Source: UBA1737 sp964474685 (GTDB lineage: Bacteria; Bacillota_I; Bacilli_A; ML615J-28; CAG-313). Taken from it: a stretch of DNA of 5,311 nucleotides. Below the pieces are notes generated by a model, which was given only the letters and a program-made list of their open reading frames with translations, had not been told where the DNA came from and searched no databases. The first letter of the stretch is position 1; each line of letters opens with the position of its first letter. Of this stretch, positions 1 to 5,311 are shown piece by piece. The stretch is from contig CAYYTE010000062.1 of NCBI GenBank assembly GCA_964474685.1, forward strand, positions 1-5,311, given 5' to 3'. A program made the position numbers and the translations under genes.

Positions 1-1019
1 ATTACAAATGGAAAATTTTCTTCCATAATATTATCAAACGCACGAATTAGCCCTTCGATACCTTTATGAGAAACGAGTCTAGATACCATACCAATCAAAG
101 GAACTTCCTTATTTTCTGGCAATCCTAACATCTTTTGTAATTCTACTTTATTATCTTGCTTTTTAATAAAATCCGTTTCATCATATGTATAAAATAGACT
201 CTTATCTTTCTTTGGATTATAGAAATCTTTATCAATACCATTTAAAATTCCAACCAACTTATTTTCCTTATCAATACGATTGGTCTCTTCATCTAAATCA
301 TAAGCAAATTCAGGGAGTAAAATTTCTTTCGCATACGTAGGGCTAACAGTTGTTACGTAATTTGAGCACTCCATTGCGCCCTTCATAAGGTTAATGGTAT
401 GATGATACTCTAATAAATAGGAATCATTCATCGATATTCCAAATACATCTTGAATCACATCATCATCAAAAGAATATCTTCCTTGATATTCGATATTATG
501 AATTGTAAATATTGTTTTTGTATGAACAAAATCAACTTGATGATAATAGATGGTTCTCATATAAACGGATACAAGAGCCGTTTGCCAATCATTACAATGA
601 ATGATATTTGGTCGAATGCTTAAATAAAGAAGTGAATCTACTACTGCTTTACAAAAGAAAGCAAAACGTTCCGCATCATCAAAGTACCCATACAATTGCT
701 CTCTCTTAAAATAATACTCATTATCAATAAAATAATAAGTAACATTCTTTAAGACATATTTAAAGATTCCACAATACTGTTGTCTCCAAGAAAGACGAAC
801 CGTATAATGCGCCACACTCGTTAATTTATTACGAAAAGCAGGGTCCAATTTTTGATATAGAGGTAAAAATACACTAACATTCACATTCTTATCCTTAGCA
901 ATTTTACCCGGAAGTGAACCCATCACATCTCCTAATCCACCTGTTGCAAAAAATGGTTGACACTCAGAAGCTACATAAACAATTTGTGTTTTTAATTCTT
1001 CTTCTAATTTATTTTCCAT
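1..1019 (-). CDS. glgA: Glycogen synthase (ADP-glucose type), 5' part only
   Basis: Starch/glycogen synthase of the GT5 family, which transfers glucose from ADP-glucose to the non-reducing end of an alpha-1,4-glucan in the cytoplasm. The frame is open from an ATG at 1017-1019 to the window edge: 339 codons plus 2 bases, of about 475-490 usual for the family. Visible landmarks are the N-terminal ATGGLGDVMGSLP loop (residues 25-37), YFIDNEYYF (96-104), DDAERFAFF (114-122), HCNDWQTAL (141-149), HNIEYQG (174-180), TTVSPTYAKEI (223-233), ILNGIDKDFYNP (258-269), and the start of the second Rossmann domain with MVSRLVSHKG (311-320), where Arg314 and Lys319 match the conserved Arg/Lys pair. The rest of the C-terminal GT-B domain lies outside the window. 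Residue 25 is Ala where the classic motif has Lys. The start is supported by GGAG at 1027-1030, 7 nt upstream. glgD ends 15 nt before it, so it is very probably cotranscribed. The family call is secure. Confidence 0.96.
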   Translation of the reverse strand, partial: MENKLEEELKTQIVYVASECQPFFATGGLGDVMGSLPGKIAKDKNVNVSVFLPLYQKLDPAFRNKLTSVAHYTVRLSWRQQYCGIFKYVLKNVTYYFIDNEYYFKREQLYGYFDDAERFAFFCKAVVDSLLYLSIRPNIIHCNDWQTALVSVYMRTIYYHQVDFVHTKTIFTIHNIEYQGRYSFDDDVIQDVFGISMNDSYLLEYHHTINLMKGAMECSNYVTTVSPTYAKEILLPEFAYDLDEETNRIDKENKLVGILNGIDKDFYNPKKDKSLFYTYDETDFIKKQDNKVELQKMLGLPENKEVPLIGMVSRLVSHKGIEGLIRAFDNIMEENFPFV

Positions 1020-1026
1020 AATTACA

Positions 1027-1030
1027 CTCC
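1027..1030 (-). promoter_or_regulatory. Ribosome binding site of glgA
   Basis: On the minus strand GGAG lies 7 nt before the ATG of glgA, in the 15-nt gap after the glgD TAA. It fixes the glgA start. No other credible start codon lies close by. Confidence 0.75.
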
Positions 1031-1034
1031 AATC

Positions 1035-2150
1035 TTATATTACTGAATTTTTACCAATATAATAAGGTATCTTCTCGCAACCCGCTAAATCATTGCGTTC
1101 ACGAATTACAACGTTCATATCTGTAATAACAGCATTTAAATGAACATTTGAAGCAATCGAGGTATCTTGCATTAATATTGAATTTTCAATGACAGCCCCT
1201 TTGCCTATTTTTACTCCACGAAATAATATACTATTTTTCACAACTCCTTCGATTTCACAACCATCCGCAACAAATGAATTTTCAACCACTGCATCGTTTC
1301 CATATAAAGTGGGGGCAGAGTCTCGAACTTTCGTATAAATTGCTCTTCCAGGTTGAGCAAATAATTCTTTACGAACATCCGCATCTAGTAATTGCATATT
1401 ATATTTAAAATAGTTTTCCATAGTATTTACATGTAAATAAACGCCTTCATAGTTATATCCAAATACACGTAAACTCTTAACATTTCTTTGAATAATGTCT
1501 TTTTCAAAAGAATTAAATCCACTTACAGTTGCATCTTCTAATAGACCTTCTAATAGTTTACGATTCATAATCCAAATATTTAAGCATACATTCGAATGTC
1601 TACCCAATTGACTTTTTCTATCCGTATGAATAATACGCTCATTATCATCTACTTCACAAGACATATGACTAACTAAATCTTGTGGTACAGTCATATTCTT
1701 ATAAACCACTGTAATATCCGCTTCTTTTTCAATATGAAAATTAATTGCATTAGATAAATCAATTACATTTACGCTATCACAATCCGTTAGTACAACATAG
1801 TCTGATTGATTTTCTTCGATATAATTTGAGATGCTCTTTAAAGCCTCGAGTCTATTTGCAAACAGAAAATCCGACCCCGAGTTACTAAAAGGTGGAAATA
1901 CAATTAAGCCCCCATTTTTACGAGATAAATCCCAGTCTTTTCCACTTCCAACATGGTCCATTAAAGATTGATAGTTCTTTTGAGTTACAACACCCACATT
2001 AACGATATCCGCATTCACCATATTCGATAGGGCAAAATCAATTAAACGATATCTTCCACCAAATGGAATTGAAGCTGATGTTCTTTTTCTTGTTAACTCA
2101 TCAATTGTTTCATTATGAATATTTGAAAAAATAATTCCCATTGTCTTCAT
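1035..2150 (-). CDS. glgD: GlgD, regulatory paralogue of ADP-glucose pyrophosphorylase
   Basis: 371-residue nucleotidyltransferase-fold protein related to GlgC. In Firmicutes, GlgD forms a mixed complex with GlgC and raises or tunes its activity, while being poorly active or inactive alone. The family is clear from IPFGGRYRLIDFALSN (28-43), VGVVTQ (52-57), SGKDWDLSRKNGG (69-81) and a C-terminal left-handed beta-helix built of hexapeptide-like repeats (about 280-360). The catalytic features are degenerate. The Gly-rich ATP loop (LAGGxGSRL in GlgC) is replaced by IIFSNIHNETIDEL (6-19). The GDHIYKMDY motif is replaced by TDCDSVNVID (122-131). No Glu-Glu-Lys-Pro sugar-phosphate motif is present. 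I therefore infer a non-catalytic subunit. The start is chosen from AGGAGG 7 nt upstream of the first ATG; another Met at residue 4 is less well placed. It follows glgC after 11 nt and precedes glgA by 15 nt. Confidence 0.95.
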   Translation of the reverse strand: MKTMGIIFSNIHNETIDELTRKRTSASIPFGGRYRLIDFALSNMVNADIVNVGVVTQKNYQSLMDHVGSGKDWDLSRKNGGLIVFPPFSNSGSDFLFANRLEALKSISNYIEENQSDYVVLTDCDSVNVIDLSNAINFHIEKEADITVVYKNMTVPQDLVSHMSCEVDDNERIIHTDRKSQLGRHSNVCLNIWIMNRKLLEGLLEDATVSGFNSFEKDIIQRNVKSLRVFGYNYEGVYLHVNTMENYFKYNMQLLDADVRKELFAQPGRAIYTKVRDSAPTLYGNDAVVENSFVADGCEIEGVVKNSILFRGVKIGKGAVIENSILMQDTSIASNVHLNAVITDMNVVIRERNDLAGCEKIPYYIGKNSVI

Positions 2151-2157
2151 GATTATG

Positions 2158-2163
2158 CCTCCT
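2158..2163 (-). promoter_or_regulatory. Ribosome binding site of glgD, overlapping the glgC stop
   Basis: A perfect AGGAGG on the minus strand, 7 nt before the glgD ATG. Its first two bases are the last two bases of the glgC TAG stop codon (2162-2164). A ribosome finishing glgC would therefore sit on the glgD initiation site, suggesting coupled translation and matched output of the two subunits. Confidence 0.9.
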
Positions 2164-3346
2164 AGTTTCTATCCAAGTTTGCACCCGCAGGTACTACTTC
2201 GCCATTTTCAATTACATTGTCACGACCAATTACACAAATATTAACATCATCACTTTTTTCTTCACCAATCTTTGCATTTTCGCCAATTACAACTTTTTCA
2301 TCAATAATACTATAATTCACAACCGCATTTTGTTTAACAACTGTATCCGAAAACACCACCGAATCTTTAACCACAGCACCTTTTTCAATAATAACGCGAG
2401 AACCAATAATACTATTCAACACTGTACCATAAATCTCAGTTCCCCCCGCAACCAATGAATTTTTAACTACTGCTTTATTTGCTATGTATTCAGGGTCAAT
2501 ACCTGTATTTCTTGAATAAATCTTCCAAACCGGATTATAAATATCAAATTTCGGTTCTTCCCCAATTAAATCTTGATTGGCGTCCCACAAACTCTTTATT
2601 GTACCAACATCTTTCCAATAACCTTTAAATGGATAAGCAAACATTCTTTCTTTATTTTGTAACATATCTGGAATAATATTTTTACCAAAGTCATTTTGTG
2701 AAGAAGGATCTTTATCATCTTTGGTTAAATATTCAAACAATTTCTTTGTTTTAAAAATATAAATTCCCATCGATGCTTTATTGCTTTTAGGTACCTTCGG
2801 TTTTTCTTCAAATTCCGTAATACGATCCTCACCATCTGTATTCATAATACCAAATCGACTGGCATCTTCCATTGGAACTTCCAGTACCGCAATCGTACAA
2901 TCCGCATCATTTTTAATATGAGCTTTTAACATCTCATTATAATCCATTTTATAAATATGGTCACCCGATAAAATTAACACATGCTCCGGGTCATAATTCT
3001 TAATGAAATCAATATTTTGATAAATAGCATTTGCGGTACCTTTATACCAATCCATTCTCCCTTTTGCTTGATAAGGAGGTAAGACATGAACACCACCAAA
3101 TGTTCGATCCAAATCCCAAGGTTGACCATTACCAATATATTCATTAAGTACAAGTGGTTGATATTGTGTTAAAACACCCACTGTATCAATATTCGAATTT
3201 ACACAATTGGATAATGTAAAATCGATAATACGATATTTTGCTCCAAAAGATACAGCTGGTTTTGCTACCTTTGTTGTTAAAGCAAATAAACGACTCCCTT
3301 GTCCCCCTGCGAGCAACATTGCAATACACTTTTTATGATTATACAT
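2162..3346 (-). CDS. glgC: Glucose-1-phosphate adenylyltransferase (ADP-glucose pyrophosphorylase)
   Basis: Catalyses ATP + glucose-1-phosphate to ADP-glucose + PPi, the committed and usually allosterically controlled step of bacterial glycogen synthesis, in the cytoplasm. At 394 residues it is of normal length. The N-terminal catalytic domain shows the nucleotide loop LLAGGQGSRL (11-20), then KVAKPAVSFGAKYRIIDF (26-43), whose Lys29 aligns with the activator-site Lys of the E. coli enzyme. It continues with LTQYQPLVLNEYIG (59-72), WYKGTANAIYQN (100-111), the catalytic SGDHIYKMDY (127-136, Asp129), FEEKP (179-183, Lys182 for the sugar phosphate), ASMGIYIF (191-198) and GYWKDVGT. The C-terminal part (about 290-385) is a hexapeptide-repeat beta-helix used for oligomerisation and regulation. 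All expected active-site motifs are intact, in contrast to the following glgD. The start codon has AAGGAG 6 nt upstream. It begins 3 nt after the glgB stop and ends inside the glgD ribosome binding site. Confidence 0.98.
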   Translation of the reverse strand: MYNHKKCIAMLLAGGQGSRLFALTTKVAKPAVSFGAKYRIIDFTLSNCVNSNIDTVGVLTQYQPLVLNEYIGNGQPWDLDRTFGGVHVLPPYQAKGRMDWYKGTANAIYQNIDFIKNYDPEHVLILSGDHIYKMDYNEMLKAHIKNDADCTIAVLEVPMEDASRFGIMNTDGEDRITEFEEKPKVPKSNKASMGIYIFKTKKLFEYLTKDDKDPSSQNDFGKNIIPDMLQNKERMFAYPFKGYWKDVGTIKSLWDANQDLIGEEPKFDIYNPVWKIYSRNTGIDPEYIANKAVVKNSLVAGGTEIYGTVLNSIIGSRVIIEKGAVVKDSVVFSDTVVKQNAVVNYSIIDEKVVIGENAKIGEEKSDDVNICVIGRDNVIENGEVVPAGANLDRN

Positions 3347-3349
3347 ATT

Positions 3350-5182
3350 TTACTCCTTCTTTAAAATCATCCCTGCACTATAGGGTAGATTAATCCTTAA
3401 TTTTTGATTTGTAACAATAAATGTTTGATTCTTCCATTCTGTATATCCTCCATATGCCTTATCGCTGGAAGCAAATAGAACTGTATATTTCCCATTATCT
3501 ACAAAGAACTCATAATCAAACCACTCGCAAAATGCGAAGTTTAAAAGTATTAATAATTTCTCATTATTCGATATTCTATAATATGCAAACACATTATGAT
3601 CACGATCATTTAATTGAACCCAACTAAATCCATCCCACCCATTATCTCGTTCGTAAAGAGCAGAATTTTCTTTATAAATATAATTCAGTTCAATTGAAAA
3701 TTGTTGTAGTGTTTGGTGCTTTGGGTAGTTTAACAAAAACCAATCTAACTCTCTCGTCTCGTCCCATTCATGAAATTGTCCAAACTCTTGTCCCATAAAT
3801 AAGAGTTTCTTCCCAGGTAAAGTCATCATATAAACATAATATGCTTCCAAACAAGCAAACTTTTGATCATAGGTACCTGGCATTTTATCAATCATACTCT
3901 TTTTCAAATGAACTACCTCATCATGACTAATCGCCAAGATATAGTGTTCTGAAAAAAGATAGGTTAATTGAAATAATATTGTATCCGCATGATATCTTTT
4001 ATAAATTGGGTCTAAAGAGATATAGGATAAAGTATCATTCATCCATCCCATATTCCATTTATAACTAAACCCTAAACCACCATCATTTACATCTTTTGTA
4101 ATACCTGGATAAGCACTCGACTCTTCAGCAATCGTGATGACATCAGGAAAAGATTCATGAATAACTTTATTAAACTTACGTATAAATGCAATTGCTTCAA
4201 GGTTCGTATTTCCACCAAAAGAATTACGAGCAACTTTACCATTCTCTTTCCCAAAGTCTAAGTACAACATAGATGATACTGCATCTACTCTTAATCCATC
4301 AATATGAAATTTCTTACAATAGAAAACAGCATTTGATACCAAAAAGGATTGAATTTCAGTACGACCATAGTCAAAATAGCGCGTACCCCAACTTGTATTT
4401 TCCATTCTTAATGGATCTGGGTGTTCATAAAGTGGTTCTCCATCAAAATTAATAAGTCCATGTTCATCTTTATTGAAATGACTCGGTACCCAATCCATAA
4501 TAACACCAATATTAGCATTATGCAAGATATTTACGAATTCCATAAAATCCATAGGCGTACCATACCTGGAAGTAATCGAATAATATCCTACTACTTGATA
4601 GCCCCAAGAAGGATCATACGGATACTCTGAAACGGGCATAACTTCAATGTGTGTATATCCTAATTTTTTACAATAATCTCTCAGTTCATACGCCAACTTT
4701 TTATAATCAAAAAAATCCCCATTTTGGTATTTACGCCAAGACCCTAAATGAACTTCATAAATATTAATGGGAGCATTATAGCAATTATACTTACTCCTCT
4801 CTCCCATCCAATAATCATCACTAAAATGATAACTATCTAAATCTACTACTTTTGAAGCTCTTGCGGGTCGTAATTCAGCGTGAAACCCATAGGGATCACT
4901 TTTATATAATAGTCTGCCATCATAACAAGTAATTGCATATTGATAGCACTCATATAGTTGGACATTATCAATCGTGCATTCCCAAATACCACCATCAGAT
5001 ATTTTATGCATAGGATTTGTACATAAAGACCAATTATTAAAACTACCAACAACATTTACCATTTTGGCGTGAGGAGCCCATAAACGAAAAGTCGTTTTTT
5101 CAGGCGTAAAATGCGCTCCAAGCAAATCATATGCTTGGTAATTTGTTCCTTGATGAAAATAATAAATACCCTGTTCTTCCAT
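3350..5182 (-). CDS. glgB: 1,4-alpha-glucan branching enzyme (GH13)
   Basis: Cuts alpha-1,4 glucan chains and re-attaches the pieces through alpha-1,6 bonds to branch glycogen; cytoplasmic. From the ATG at 5180-5182 it is 610 residues, the compact form without the extra N1 domain of the 728-residue E. coli enzyme. Domain order: CBM48-type beta-sandwich (about 22-115, with FRLWAPHAKMVNVVGSFNNW at 32-51), then the GH13 (beta/alpha)8 barrel opening at INIYEVHLGSW (139-149), then a C-terminal beta domain (about 510-610). Conserved regions are YPYDPSWGYQVVGYYS (187-202), MDWVPSHF (229-236), GLRVDAV (296-302, nucleophile Asp300), IAEESSAYPG (351-360, acid/base Glu353) and ISHDEVVH (418-425, Asp421). 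The frame extends four codons upstream to a TTG, but the ATG has GAGG at 6 nt and the predicted transcript starts only 7 nt before the TTG, so ATG is preferred. First gene of the operon. Confidence 0.97.
   Translation of the reverse strand: MEEQGIYYFHQGTNYQAYDLLGAHFTPEKTTFRLWAPHAKMVNVVGSFNNWSLCTNPMHKISDGGIWECTIDNVQLYECYQYAITCYDGRLLYKSDPYGFHAELRPARASKVVDLDSYHFSDDYWMGERSKYNCYNAPINIYEVHLGSWRKYQNGDFFDYKKLAYELRDYCKKLGYTHIEVMPVSEYPYDPSWGYQVVGYYSITSRYGTPMDFMEFVNILHNANIGVIMDWVPSHFNKDEHGLINFDGEPLYEHPDPLRMENTSWGTRYFDYGRTEIQSFLVSNAVFYCKKFHIDGLRVDAVSSMLYLDFGKENGKVARNSFGGNTNLEAIAFIRKFNKVIHESFPDVITIAEESSAYPGITKDVNDGGLGFSYKWNMGWMNDTLSYISLDPIYKRYHADTILFQLTYLFSEHYILAISHDEVVHLKKSMIDKMPGTYDQKFACLEAYYVYMMTLPGKKLLFMGQEFGQFHEWDETRELDWFLLNYPKHQTLQQFSIELNYIYKENSALYERDNGWDGFSWVQLNDRDHNVFAYYRISNNEKLLILLNFAFCEWFDYEFFVDNGKYTVLFASSDKAYGGYTEWKNQTFIVTNQKLRINLPYSAGMILKKE
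3353..3358 (-). promoter_or_regulatory. Ribosome binding site of glgC, inside the end of glgB
   Basis: AAGGAG on the minus strand, 6 nt before the glgC ATG. It lies wholly within the last two sense codons of glgB (Lys-Glu, then TAA at 3350-3352). Initiation of glgC is therefore physically tied to termination of glgB. Confidence 0.85.
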
Positions 5183-5188
5183 TTTTAT

Positions 5189-5192
5189 CCTC
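5189..5192 (-). promoter_or_regulatory. Ribosome binding site of glgB, deciding the start codon
   Basis: GAGG on the minus strand lies 6 nt before the ATG at 5180-5182. It overlaps the alternative in-frame TTG (5192-5194), which has only a purine run (AGAAAGA) directly before it and no good Shine-Dalgarno sequence. This argues for the ATG and a 610-residue product over a 614-residue one. Confidence 0.75.
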
Positions 5193-5207
5193 AATCTTTC
5201 TAACTAT

Positions 5208-5236
5208 ATTATACCACAAAAGAAAACCATTTGCAA
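5208..5236 (-). promoter_or_regulatory. Sigma-A-type promoter of the glg operon
   Basis: Read on the minus strand, a consensus TATAAT (5208-5213) is preceded by TGG (5214-5216), giving an extended -10 (TGnTATAAT). A TTGCAA box (5231-5236), matching 4 of 6 bases of TTGACA, sits exactly 17 nt upstream. The region above it is very AT-rich. The expected start is the A at about 5201, giving a leader of some 19 nt, too short for a riboswitch. This is the only convincing promoter seen in the window and should drive glgB-C-D-A. The call rests on sequence pattern only. Confidence 0.75.
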
Positions 5237-5250
5237 TTGAAATTAATAAG

Positions 5251-5264
5251 TAAACACTTGTTTA
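5251..5264. promoter_or_regulatory. Inverted repeat upstream of the glg promoter, possible regulator site
   Basis: TAAAC-ACTT-GTTTA is a perfect 5-bp inverted repeat around a 4-base spacer, centred about 56 bp upstream of the predicted transcription start. That is a usual place for an activator site. It does not look like a transcription terminator (no GC-rich stem) or a CcpA cre site (no central CG). In DNA this AT-rich, a repeat of this size can arise by chance, so the functional reading is weak. Confidence 0.25.
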
Positions 5265-5311
5265 ATCAATAATACCTAATCAATTCAATAATCACGAAAA
5301 GATTAAAAATT
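5265..5311. other. Upstream intergenic edge, nothing recognised
   Basis: AT-rich sequence at the right end of the window. I see no convincing coding region, tRNA or terminator. One minus-strand frame is open from the edge to a TGA at 5266-5268, so the tail of an upstream gene cannot be excluded, but the 14 residues have no recognisable character. Confidence 0.3.

Noticed and set aside
1040..1070. Possible internal promoter before glgA (TATATT/TATTAT-like boxes)
   Set aside because: These fall in glgD codons, have no matching -35 box at proper spacing, and such boxes are expected by chance in AT-rich DNA.
3421..3627. Plus-strand 68-codon open frame
   Set aside because: Lies entirely opposite glgB, has no ribosome binding site worth noting and a composition typical of antisense translation; a shadow of glgB.
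4421..4630. Plus-strand 69-codon open frame
   Set aside because: Opposite the conserved GH13 barrel region of glgB, with no family resemblance; a shadow frame.
4846..5055. Minus-strand 69-codon open frame
   Set aside because: Same strand as glgB but another frame, within the well-supported CBM48 region; no independent start signal.
5192..5194. TTG as the glgB start codon
   Set aside because: Poor ribosome binding site and only about 7 nt from the predicted transcription start; the ATG at 5180-5182 is much better placed.
5183..5311. Riboswitch or attenuator in the glg leader
   Set aside because: The predicted leader is only about 19 nt and no GC-rich stem with a U-run is present.
1..5311. 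A previously undescribed system, mobile element or CRISPR array
   Set aside because: All four coding regions are recognisable glycogen genes in a known order, spacing is tight, and I see no transposase, terminal repeats, spaced direct repeats or atypical gene.

Overview
The window holds most of a bacterial glycogen-synthesis operon, read entirely on the minus strand. In transcription order (high to low coordinate) it runs glgB (branching enzyme), glgC (ADP-glucose pyrophosphorylase), glgD (its regulatory paralogue) and glgA (glycogen synthase), with glgA cut by the left edge of the window. A separate GlgD beside GlgC, the glgB-C-D-A order, strong AGGAGG-type ribosome binding sites and AT-rich DNA all point to a low-GC Firmicute (Bacillota). 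I cannot name the genus from this sequence. An anaerobic gut lineage such as Erysipelotrichales or Lachnospirales is a guess only.

Layout: 5183-5311 is the upstream control region. It contains a good sigma-A-type promoter with an extended -10 box, a predicted leader of about 19 nt, and a small inverted repeat upstream of the -35 box. glgB occupies 3350-5182. I place its start at an ATG, four codons inside the longest open frame. glgC (2162-3346) follows after 3 nt, glgD (1035-2150) after 11 nt, and glgA (1-1019, first 339 codons) after 15 nt. Each downstream gene has a Shine-Dalgarno site that overlaps or almost touches the previous stop codon, so the set looks like one mRNA with coupled translation. 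No terminator is visible and the operon runs on past position 1. In related Firmicutes glgP often follows, but that lies outside this window.

How the genes work together: GlgC, probably in a complex with GlgD, makes ADP-glucose from glucose-1-phosphate and ATP. GlgA adds the glucose to alpha-1,4 chains, and GlgB introduces alpha-1,6 branches. GlgB and GlgC keep their expected catalytic motifs. GlgD has lost the nucleotide loop, the catalytic Asp motif and the Glu-Lys-Pro motif, as expected for a regulatory subunit. GlgA has Ala where the classic Lys-Thr-Gly-Gly-Leu motif has Lys, which is the most notable residue-level oddity.

I found no mobile element, CRISPR array, RNA gene or previously undescribed system. 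This is a recognisable metabolic operon, and the findings are refinements within it.
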